Positions 1-6,585 of a stretch of 12,687 bases of DNA are shown piece after piece. The translations under genes and the position numbers were made by a program. Below the pieces are notes generated by a model that saw only the letters and a list, made by a program, of their open reading frames with translations, did not search any database and was not told where the DNA came from. The first letter of the stretch is position 1, and every line of letters begins with the position of its first letter. The stretch comes from Desulfobacterales bacterium CG23_combo_of_CG06-09_8_20_14_all_52_9. GTDB taxonomy: Bacteria > Desulfobacterota > Desulfobacteria > Desulfobacterales > UBA2156. The stretch covers positions 1 through 12,687 of the forward strand of contig PCSF01000108.1 of the NCBI GenBank assembly GCA_002771315.1, written 5' to 3'.

Positions 1-392
1 CATCCCTTGACGGCGATGAACAACTCTTCCAAAGGCGGTGAAAGGATGACTCCCACTAGGACTTCATCGGCCGAAGCAAAGGCGATGGAAACGCAGTAGA
101 TCCTCAGCCCGTGTGCATAGTTGGTTGTACCGTCCAATGGATCGATGATCCACCGGGAGGCGGTTTCTTTCCCGGCTGCGCCGCTTTCTTCAGCCAGAAC
201 CGCGTGATCCGGAAATGCGCTTCGGATGGTTTTGAGGATGGCCGCCTCAGCCGCGATATCGGCATCGGTGACAAGGTCGGCGATCCCCTTTTTGGTGGAT
301 ATCCGGGAAAGCTTTCCAAACCGCCGGGTGAGCTCCGCCCCTCCTTTGCCTGCGGCGGCCATGGCGACCCTCTTGATTCGATCCAAATCCAT
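1..392 (-). CDS. suhB: Inositol monophosphatase family protein (SuhB-like), C-terminus cut by window edge
   Basis: This is the first 130 codons of a Mg2+-dependent inositol monophosphatase/SuhB family phosphatase; the reading frame is open to the left edge, so the C-terminal part, including the last metal-binding Asp, is outside the window. Seen directly: the ADLVTDAD segment (residues 38-45), the metal-ligand pair in LAEESG (Glu68/Glu69) and the family signature WIIDPLDGTTNYAHG (81-95, with Asp84 and Asp87 as metal ligands). Members remove phosphate from myo-inositol-1-phosphate or related sugar phosphates in the cytoplasm, and SuhB of E. coli also takes part in rRNA transcription antitermination; which role applies here cannot be told. 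The ATG at 392 gives the normal N-terminal length. No good Shine-Dalgarno precedes it, whereas AAGAGGG lies before a second ATG at codon 11. It follows hflX by 134 nt on the same strand. Family is sure; the symbol is tentative. Confidence 0.9.
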   Translation of the reverse strand, partial: MDLDRIKRVAMAAAGKGGAELTRRFGKLSRISTKKGIADLVTDADIAAEAAILKTIRSAFPDHAVLAEESGAAGKETASRWIIDPLDGTTNYAHGLRIYCVSIAFASADEVLVGVILSPPLEELFIAVKG

Positions 393-526
393 TAGAAGGC
401 GAACTTACACTCCGCCAATTCAGACTGTCAATAAGTTTTAATGGCTCGACAAAAAGTCCGCTTGTCTTGCCGGGGCAGGATTACACTGCATCTTTGGTCT
501 GCCGGTTCGTCTTACACCCAGGCAGG
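393..526. other. Spacer between hflX and the inositol monophosphatase gene
   Basis: This 134 nt gap on the minus-strand side of hflX holds no recognisable tRNA or small gene. A perfect TTGACA reads on the minus strand at 431-426, but the hexamer 18 nt downstream (TAAGTT) is a poor -10 and would start transcription almost at the ATG, so a dedicated promoter is doubtful. A weak inverted repeat CTGCC/GGCAG (499-525) lies just after the hflX stop without a following T-run. Read-through from hflX is as likely as separate transcription. Confidence 0.3.
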
Positions 527-2170
527 TTATGCTAATGCACCCCGAAACCGGATCTTTGAGAGGATACCCTGCATGGCATCGATAAGCCCATGGAGTGTGG
601 ATCGATTCCGTGCACAAATGGGGACCCCATCGTAACGCCGACTCAAAGCGGCCACTTCGGATGCTTCCAACTGATCTATCTTGTTCAGGACCCGGATGGC
701 CGGTTTGTCCATCAATGCAAGCTCATTTAAGATCATTTCCACCGATTCTACTTGTTCCGGAAAATGGGGATGGCTGATATCGATGACATGAAGCAATAGG
801 TCTGCCTGCTCCAGCTCTTCCAAGGTCGCCCGAAAAGCCACCATGAGGTCCTGGGGAAGATCCCGGATGAATCCCACCGTATCCGTGATGATGACCTCCA
901 TATCCTGCGGGAAACGAAGCCGCCGGCTTGTGGGGTCCAAGGTGGCGAAGAGGCGGCTTTCCGCCATGACTTGGCTGTGCGTCAGCGTGTTGAGAAGGGT
1001 GGATTTACCAGCGTTGGTATAGCCGATGATGGAAACGACGGGCAGGTGCTTTTTCCCCCGCATCGCCCTCTGGGTTTTACGGTTTTTCCGAACCTGCAAC
1101 AGCGCCTCCTCCAGTCGGACAATCCGATCTCTTGCCCGCCTCCGGTTGATTTCCAGCTTGGTCTCACCGGGGCCACGGCCGCCGATGCCGCCCGTCAATC
1201 GGGACATGGCCGTATTTTTCATAACGAGCCGGGGGAGGAGGTATTTCAGTTGGGCAAGCTCCACCTGGAGCTTCCCTTCCCGGGTCTGAGCACGCTGGGC
1301 GAAGATATCCAGGATCAGCTGGGTTCGGTCGATGATCTTCAACTGGAGCCGGTCCGCAAGAGTTCGGATCTGTGAAGGATTGAGTTCTTGGTCGAACACC
1401 ACCATGGTGACCCCTTTCTGAAGGGCCGAAATGGCGAGCTGCTGGAGCTTTCCCTTTCCCAAGGGGAGTTGGCTGCCAAAGCTTCGCCGGTAGGGTTCCG
1501 TCCCCACGACTTCCAGCCCGCACGACATGGCCAGGGCGAGCAATTCCCTATGAGATTCCTGTTTCAGGTGCCTCGGCATATCGCCGTCGTGCATCAGGAT
1601 TGCGCGTTCCGAACCCGGTTTTGTCCTTCGGATTCCATCAAAGAGAGACAGCTCGGTCTCCAGCGCATGGATCCGGTCCAGACAGGCGATGTCCATGCGA
1701 TCGGGCCGTAAAGGATGCAGGAAGCCGTAAGGCTTTTCTTCGGGGCCTTTGGGCAGGATATGGGCAGCGTGGACGAGACCGGGCTCCCCGTCTTCGGAGA
1801 CCGTTACTGCGGCCATGAAATCGAGGGTAAGCAGGCAAAGGTCGGTGAGGTCGTCTTCGGTCAGTGTCTCTTCCGCAAGATGCGTGTGAACACATCGCAC
1901 GCCGTTGAGGCGCCCGGAGGCCGAACGGTATCCGGTCAAATCAGGGATGACGATTTTCTGGTAGTCTCCCACTATCACGTGGGTCACTCGACCCGTCCGG
2001 TCGATGAGCAGACCGATCTGTCGCCGCATTTCACGGGAAAGCCGGCTGATTTCGCGAAGGAGCTGAAGGCTGATCAGGTGCTGGATGGGTACGCGGCGGC
2101 GGTACAAGGCTTCAAGTCCACGGGTCTGATCGGCCTTGAGCCCTCCGGTATTTCCGAAAAGACGCTTCAT
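527..2170 (-). CDS. hflX: GTPase HflX, long form with N-terminal extension
   Basis: HflX is a translational GTPase that binds the 50S subunit and, in other bacteria, splits stalled or hibernating ribosomes after heat or antibiotic stress. The protein is 547 aa, against about 430 in E. coli; the extra part is an N-terminal domain (about residues 1-180, with RRRVP near 24 and GLLIDRTGR near 53) known from many Gram-positive and deltaproteobacterial HflX proteins. The HflX-specific glycine-rich segment GGIGGRGPGETKLE is at 327-340. The G domain follows: G1 GYTNAGKST (383-391), switch I around TLDPTSRRL (410-418), G3 DTVGF (430-434) and G4 NKID (496-499). The G5 loop reads PICAR (517-521), with Cys where most relatives have Ser of the SA pair. 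The ATG overlaps the dnaB stop in ATGA, and only a weak GGG lies nearby, so translation is probably coupled to dnaB. Confidence 0.96.
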   Translation of the reverse strand: MKRLFGNTGGLKADQTRGLEALYRRRVPIQHLISLQLLREISRLSREMRRQIGLLIDRTGRVTHVIVGDYQKIVIPDLTGYRSASGRLNGVRCVHTHLAEETLTEDDLTDLCLLTLDFMAAVTVSEDGEPGLVHAAHILPKGPEEKPYGFLHPLRPDRMDIACLDRIHALETELSLFDGIRRTKPGSERAILMHDGDMPRHLKQESHRELLALAMSCGLEVVGTEPYRRSFGSQLPLGKGKLQQLAISALQKGVTMVVFDQELNPSQIRTLADRLQLKIIDRTQLILDIFAQRAQTREGKLQVELAQLKYLLPRLVMKNTAMSRLTGGIGGRGPGETKLEINRRRARDRIVRLEEALLQVRKNRKTQRAMRGKKHLPVVSIIGYTNAGKSTLLNTLTHSQVMAESRLFATLDPTSRRLRFPQDMEVIITDTVGFIRDLPQDLMVAFRATLEELEQADLLLHVIDISHPHFPEQVESVEMILNELALMDKPAIRVLNKIDQLEASEVAALSRRYDGVPICARNRSTLHGLIDAMQGILSKIRFRGALA

Positions 2171-3537
2171 CCCATGTTGTCGGGCGCCAGATTTTCAAAA
2201 CGGGTGTACGCCGCCCTGAAAGTCAGCGGGACTACGCCGGTGGGTCCATTTCTCTGCTTGGACAGCAGCAGTTCGGCTTTCCCTTTGTTGGGATTGTTCT
2301 CGTCTTTGTTGTATGCCTCATCCCGATAGATGAAGGCAACCACATCCGCATCCTGCTCCAGCGCCCCGGACTCCCGAAGGTCCGCCAGTTGCGGTCTCTT
2401 GTCTACTCGATCCTCCAGCTTCCGGTTCAACTGGGAAATCGCCAAAACCGGCAGTTCGAGCTCTTTGGCCAGAGCCTTGAAGGATCGGGATATTTCGGAA
2501 ATTTCCAGATCCCGCCGTTCGGCCATATAATGGCTTCTCATGAGCTGAATATAGTCAATGACGATCAGACCGAGATTGACCTCCATCTTGAGCCGTCGCG
2601 CCTTGGCCCGGATCTCCAGAACCGAGATGTTGGGGGTGTCGTCGATGTAAACAGGGGATTCAGAGAGGACACCGGCGGCATCCGTGAGGTTGACCCAGTC
2701 TTCCTTACTGAAAAACCCGCTCCGCAGGCGCGATGAATCGATCCTCGCTTCGGAGCACAGCATGCGCATGGCGAGTTGCTCCTTGGACATCTCCAGCGAA
2801 AAGATGGCGGAAGCGACCTTGGCCTCCACCGCTGCATTTCGGGCAATATTCAACGCCAGGGCGGTCTTTCCCATGCTCGGTCGTCCCGCCACGATAATAA
2901 GATCTGATTTTTGCAGCCCGGAAGTGAGGTTGTCAAAGAGGGTGAACCCGGTTGGGACGCCGGTGATCAGCGCCTTGTTCCCCTGCCGCTCCTCCAGGGC
3001 GTCGATGCTTTTATCAATGAGTGAGCGAATAGGATAAAAGGACTGCCGGTGTCGCTTCTCGGATACTTCAAAAACCGCTCTCTCGGCAAAATCAAGGATC
3101 TCCTCAACACTTCCCAGGTCTTCAAGGCATCGCTTCGAGACGGCATTGGCCTTTTCAATGAGCCGTCTCAAGATCGCCTTGTCATGGATGATCTTGGCAT
3201 AATGGGCCGCATTGACCGCCAGGGGAACGGTATCCACGAGGCGGGCCAAAAAGACGGCGCCTCCCACTTCCTCGAGATGTCCTTTTTCCCTGAGTCTGTT
3301 GGACAATGTGACCAGATCGACGGGTTCGTCCTTATTGAACAGCTCTACGACGGCTGAAAAGATCTTTTCATGGGCCAATCGATAGAAATCCTTAGGGGAA
3401 AGGATCTCCAGGACATCCAACAGCGCTGTGTTATCGATGAGGATGGCGCTGAGTATGGACTCCTCAGCCTCAATGCTGTGAGGAGGAACGTGGTATAGTG
3501 CGGGGTCTTTCTTGGGCCTTTTTGGGGATTCAGTCAT
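2167..3537 (-). CDS. dnaB: Replicative DNA helicase DnaB
   Basis: DnaB is the hexameric 5'-3' helicase that unwinds DNA at the replication fork and recruits primase. The 456 aa length is normal and there is no intein, which is a common insertion in this family. The N-terminal collar domain spans about residues 17-120 (PPHSIEAEESILSAIL at 18-33), followed by a linker and the RecA-like domain. Walker A is GRPSMGKT (218-225), the SLEMSKEQL motif is at 247-255, Walker B is LIVIDYIQL (324-332), and the arginine-finger motif KQRNGPTG is at 427-434. The ATG at 3537 is chosen because the N-terminus matches the family; no clear Shine-Dalgarno precedes it. The gene begins 36 nt after the dnaA stop and overlaps hflX by 4 nt, so initiator, helicase and HflX are probably made from one mRNA. 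dnaB next to dnaA, rather than dnaN, is a less usual arrangement. Confidence 0.97.
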   Translation of the reverse strand: MTESPKRPKKDPALYHVPPHSIEAEESILSAILIDNTALLDVLEILSPKDFYRLAHEKIFSAVVELFNKDEPVDLVTLSNRLREKGHLEEVGGAVFLARLVDTVPLAVNAAHYAKIIHDKAILRRLIEKANAVSKRCLEDLGSVEEILDFAERAVFEVSEKRHRQSFYPIRSLIDKSIDALEERQGNKALITGVPTGFTLFDNLTSGLQKSDLIIVAGRPSMGKTALALNIARNAAVEAKVASAIFSLEMSKEQLAMRMLCSEARIDSSRLRSGFFSKEDWVNLTDAAGVLSESPVYIDDTPNISVLEIRAKARRLKMEVNLGLIVIDYIQLMRSHYMAERRDLEISEISRSFKALAKELELPVLAISQLNRKLEDRVDKRPQLADLRESGALEQDADVVAFIYRDEAYNKDENNPNKGKAELLLSKQRNGPTGVVPLTFRAAYTRFENLAPDNMG

Positions 3538-3573
3538 CGGAATTGCTTAAGGGGAAAAAGGACATGGGCTGGA

Positions 3574-4929
3574 TCAATACTGGCCCGTTTCCAACTTCCG
3601 GCAAAGGAATTCCACCTGTTGCTGGATCTGCTGGTTTTCTTTTACGCCCCGTTCAATGAGATTCACCGAATGAATGGCCGTGGCGTGATACCGATTAAAG
3701 CTTTTTCCGATTTCCTGGAGGGTTGCATCCGTGTACTTCCGAGTGAGGTACATGGCGATCTGCCTCGGACGGACGACGATCTGTTTCCGGGAACGGGAGG
3801 TCAATTCATCCGGGGAGATCCGGTATTGTTTGCAGATGAGCCGCTTGATGGCATCCACCGTGATGTTTCTCCGGTGCTGAACCATATTCTTGACCACGCT
3901 TCCCGCAAGGTTCAAATCCAAAGGTGCACACAGCAATGAAGCCTTGGCCATCACACCGGACAGGCCGCTTTCCAGTTGCCGGACATCGTCGGTGAGTTCG
4001 CTGGCCAGATATTGGATGATATCATCGCAGATCTGATATCCATTGAATCTGACCTTCTGTTTTAATATTTTAATCCGAGTCGCGTAATCCGGGGCTTCGA
4101 TGTTGGAAATCAAACTGGAGCAAAGCCTGGATTTCAGCTTATCGTTGATCTTTGGAATGTCCGAAGGCAAATGGCAACTGGTGAAGATAATCTTTTTATC
4201 TACGCCCAATAAGTCTTCCAGGATAAAATTTAATTCGATCTGTGTCCGATTTTTCCCGGAAAGCAAATGGATGTCTTCAAGGAGGAGCACATCGCATCGG
4301 CTTCGGTATTTTTCTTTAAACGCATCGATGGTCCCGGACTTGAAGGCATGAATCATTTCCAGGGCAAAATCCTCCGCCGTGACATAATAAACCCGCTCGT
4401 TGGGAAAATTAGACAGAACATGGTGTCCCACAGCCTGAGAAAGGTGACTTTTCCCCAAACCCGGCTTGGCCATCAACAGAAGCGCACTCTGCTGGGACTT
4501 TTTGGAGCATGCCAAAGAAAGGGCTGCCGAATAAGCAAAATCATTGCCGGTTCCCACTACAAACTGGTCGAAGGTGAAGTCCGATCGGAGAGTCTTGCCG
4601 TTATGGGGCATGGGATGGATGTTGGGAAGGGGAATCTGATTATCCTCCAAAGGATCCTTCTGCCCCTTTTTGTGCCCGTTGGATTCGGAAATCTCAAAAA
4701 CAACCTGATTTTCAAATCCCAGCACCTCCCGGATTTCCGACGTGATCAAATCCCCATAATGGGTCATCATCCGTTTCATTGAAAAGGCGTTGGGACTTTG
4801 AAGAACGATCTGGGGGCCTGTTTCCGGTTTTTGAACGACCGGCTCGATCCACATCCGATAACAATGAGCCGGGATCCGGTCTTGAATCCTGCTTTTTACC
4901 TGGTCCCAGATCGTTTCCAATGCATCCAT
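3574..4929 (-). CDS. dnaA: Chromosomal replication initiator DnaA, with unusual recognition helix
   Basis: DnaA is the AAA+ protein that melts the origin and loads DnaB. From the ATG at 4929 it has 451 aa. Domain I begins MDALETIWDQVK with MWIEPV at 26-31; a short linker (about 82-115) leads to the AAA+ core. The P-loop is AKPGLGKS (154-161) where GGVGLGKT is usual; Walker B is LLLED (215-219), sensor 1 TS is at 250-251, the arginine-finger box KLKSR at 264-268 and sensor 2 Arg317 in DVRQLE. Domain IV keeps the basic loop (SRSRKQIVVRPRQIAMYL, 378-395), but the DnaA-box signature, normally GGRDHTTV, reads NRYHATAI (412-419). The frame extends upstream to a TTG at 5085, but that TTG sits in a -35-like TTGACA and the extra residues have no DnaA character. 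Whether this is the only DnaA or a second paralogue is unknown. Confidence 0.93.
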   Translation of the reverse strand: MDALETIWDQVKSRIQDRIPAHCYRMWIEPVVQKPETGPQIVLQSPNAFSMKRMMTHYGDLITSEIREVLGFENQVVFEISESNGHKKGQKDPLEDNQIPLPNIHPMPHNGKTLRSDFTFDQFVVGTGNDFAYSAALSLACSKKSQQSALLLMAKPGLGKSHLSQAVGHHVLSNFPNERVYYVTAEDFALEMIHAFKSGTIDAFKEKYRSRCDVLLLEDIHLLSGKNRTQIELNFILEDLLGVDKKIIFTSCHLPSDIPKINDKLKSRLCSSLISNIEAPDYATRIKILKQKVRFNGYQICDDIIQYLASELTDDVRQLESGLSGVMAKASLLCAPLDLNLAGSVVKNMVQHRRNITVDAIKRLICKQYRISPDELTSRSRKQIVVRPRQIAMYLTRKYTDATLQEIGKSFNRYHATAIHSVNLIERGVKENQQIQQQVEFLCRKLETGQY

Positions 4930-5056
4930 ATTACAAATAAAAGTCCCATTCCCGATTGAGTTCGTGAAAACGATGCGCTGAAAAACCGTATCCGCCGATT
5001 GCCGATTGCGTGGGAGATATATTCGGAGTTTCGGGTCTGCGTCGATGACAGGGTTC

Positions 5057-5085
5057 CTTCTATGGTAAGAGGGCAATGCTGTCAA
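5057..5085 (-). promoter_or_regulatory. Candidate sigma-70 promoter of dnaA
   Basis: On the minus strand a perfect -35 hexamer TTGACA (5085-5080) is followed after exactly 17 nt by TAGAAG (5062-5057), four of six matches to TATAAT. Transcription would begin near 5050 and give a leader of about 120 nt before the dnaA ATG at 4929. The -35 includes the TTG that opens the longest possible dnaA frame, which argues against that TTG as a start codon. The -10 is weak, so this remains a prediction. Confidence 0.45.
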
Positions 5086-5538
5086 ATCGAATGGTTTGGG
5101 TTTTTCATGAACTTCTTAACAGATTGTTAACATTTCACAACTAATTGTTATTATTTAATTATTGTATACTTAAGAGCCAACTGCCCTAAAAGATGATGCT
5201 TTTTTTGCCGGGGGTTTCTCCAAGCATTTTGGACACATCCATGACCGTCTCTCAAATATGCCCAATCCGGCTTTGAAAAAAAATCTTTCAATTGCTCTAT
5301 TTTTCTTTGATTTTTGAAAAATTTCATATACCGACATCCGGCTCGCTTGGAAAAAATCATTTAAAGAAAAGATTAATTTCGGTTTTCGTTTGAAAGGCGT
5401 GACAACCCCTTGTAAGGTGTCGCAAATGGTTGTGCTCCAGGCTTGCCTGCATCCCTGAATAATACAGACAGACCCCTTGAATGCCCGAAAAATCGTTCTT
5501 ATCGTGATGCTCGGTTTTACTCAGGCGGACAAATCGCA
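5086..5538. other. Divergent dnaA/pdxA intergenic region, AT-rich, possible origin or control region
   Basis: About 450 nt separate the two divergent genes. Two AT-rich parts stand out: 5098-5175, with repeated TTAACA/TGTTAA motifs, and 5268-5395, with long A and T runs and the inverted repeat TTGAAA/TTTCAA at 5273-5291. Nearer pdxA there is a near-palindrome CAGGC-TT-GCCTG (5438-5449). I looked for TTATNCACA on both strands and found no close match; the nearest is TTGGACACA near 5229-5238, with two mismatches. No convincing promoter for pdxA stood out; TTGAAA-17-TAAGGT near 5390-5420 is weak. No tRNA, riboswitch or believable small protein was seen. The position beside dnaA makes an origin possible but unproven. 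Confidence 0.4.
5116..5150. repeat. Cluster of TTAACA/TGTTAA motifs upstream of dnaA
   Basis: A perfect inverted repeat TTAACA-gat-TGTTAA lies at 5116-5130, overlapping the palindrome TGTTAACA (5125-5132). The heptamer ATTGTTA occurs at 5123-5129 and again at 5144-5150, a spacing of 21 nt, close to two helical turns. A looser ATTGTAT follows at 5161-5167. The cluster lies 31-65 nt upstream of the predicted -35 of dnaA, a normal place for an operator or for initiator binding sites. The region is AT-rich, so part of this could be chance. Confidence 0.4.
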
Positions 5539-6564
5539 ATGAAAGCAAAATTCGATACACGACCTATTATTGTAGTTACCATGGGAGACCCTGTGGGAAT
5601 CGGCCCCGAGATCGTTGTCAAAGCCATGGCCCGGAACAATTTTAATCATTTCTGCAAGCCCGTCATCCTGGGGGATCCCTTACGGTTGGAGGCTGCAAAA
5701 AAATGCGTGGGGATTTCCCCGGAAATCCGCGTGATCAACGATCCGAGCCAAGGACATTATAATGGCTCCTGCATCCACGTGATCCCTATCAGCCATCTGA
5801 ACCCGGAGAAAACCCGGTGGGGAAAGCCGACTCGATCCACGGCCGCCGCCGCAATCCGATATATCACCACGGCCGTAGATATGGTGCAACGGAAGGAAGC
5901 TTCCGCCATGGTGACCTGTCCGATTCATAAAAATGCCTTCCGCCTGATGGGGCTGCCGTATGCCGGCCATACGGAACTCATTGCCGAACGGACCGGATCT
6001 TCCGATTTCATCATGATGATGGCCGGAAGCAAATTGAGAGTCGCCCTGGTTACCATCCATGAACCCCTCCGGGAAGTCCCCGGCCTCATAACACCGGAAC
6101 GGGTCATTCGCACCATCGTTTTAACCGCGCAAGGTCTCACGGAGCGCTTCGGTGTGCACAAACCCCGCCTGGCCGTTTCCGGACTAAACCCGCATGCAGG
6201 AGAGAACGGCCGGTTCGGGGATGAAGAAAAGCGGATCCTGAAGCCGGCCATCCGCCGAACCCTCCGGAAAGGGTATCGGGTGGAAGGCCCCTATCCTCCT
6301 GATACCGTGTTTTACCGGGCCCTCACGGGAGCCTTTGATGCGGTGATCGCCCTGTATCATGACCAGGGCCTGATCCCTTTCAAGCTCGTCCATTTCAACG
6401 ACGGCGTCAACACCACTTTAGGCCTTCCTCTGATCCGGACCTCCGTCGATCATGGTACGGCTTATGACATCGCCGGAACCGGAAAAGCAGACCCGGGAAG
6501 CCTTGCAGCCGCCTTACGGATGGCTGCAGATCAGGTGCTTCACCGACGCAGGACGCTTTCATAG
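5539..6564 (+). CDS. pdxA: 4-hydroxythreonine-4-phosphate dehydrogenase PdxA
   Basis: PdxA oxidises 4-phosphohydroxy-L-threonine with NAD(P)+ to the aminoacetone phosphate precursor that PdxJ joins to deoxyxylulose phosphate, in the DXP-dependent route to pyridoxal phosphate. The protein is 341 aa, close to the E. coli 329. Visible family segments are TMGDPVGIGPEI (14-25), VTCPIHKNAF (125-134), the three metal-ligand histidines His144 in GHTE, His219 in NPHAGE and His274 in YHDQG, and a conserved C-terminal block ending DHGTAYDIAGTGKADPGS (304-321). The frame opens earlier at a TTG (5443), but those 32 residues do not resemble the family. The ATG at 5539 has GGCGGA nine bases upstream and gives the usual N-terminus. 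uvrA follows almost directly, so the two are probably co-transcribed. PdxA2-like enzymes with other substrates exist, but nothing here points that way. Confidence 0.95.
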   Translation: MKAKFDTRPIIVVTMGDPVGIGPEIVVKAMARNNFNHFCKPVILGDPLRLEAAKKCVGISPEIRVINDPSQGHYNGSCIHVIPISHLNPEKTRWGKPTRSTAAAAIRYITTAVDMVQRKEASAMVTCPIHKNAFRLMGLPYAGHTELIAERTGSSDFIMMMAGSKLRVALVTIHEPLREVPGLITPERVIRTIVLTAQGLTERFGVHKPRLAVSGLNPHAGENGRFGDEEKRILKPAIRRTLRKGYRVEGPYPPDTVFYRALTGAFDAVIALYHDQGLIPFKLVHFNDGVNTTLGLPLIRTSVDHGTAYDIAGTGKADPGSLAAALRMAADQVLHRRRTLS

Positions 6565-6585
6565 GTGTCATCCGGGGATTCAGAA

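Noticed and set aside
426..431. Perfect TTGACA upstream of the inositol monophosphatase gene
   Set aside because: No acceptable -10 lies at 16-18 nt, and a start there would leave almost no leader for translation.
405..517. Three copies of TTACAC (405-410, 481-486, 512-517) in the hflX/suhB spacer
   Set aside because: The hexamer is short, spacing is irregular, and flanking bases differ; chance is the simplest explanation.
1715..2329. 204-codon open frame on the plus strand across the hflX/dnaB junction
   Set aside because: It is antisense to two well-supported genes, has no recognisable motif, and its sequence is what GC-biased codon use on the other strand produces.
4267..4782. 171-codon open frame on the plus strand inside dnaA
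   Set aside because: It lies opposite the conserved AAA+ core of DnaA and has no protein-family character.
5086..5538. Canonical DnaA-box cluster (oriC)
   Set aside because: Reading both strands for TTATNCACA gave only a two-mismatch site near 5229-5238, so a standard origin cannot be claimed; only the alternative motif cluster is reported.
5151..5560. Two small minus-strand frames of 69 and 67 codons in the dnaA/pdxA gap
   Set aside because: Composition looks random, no ribosome binding sites were seen, and the second overlaps the pdxA start.
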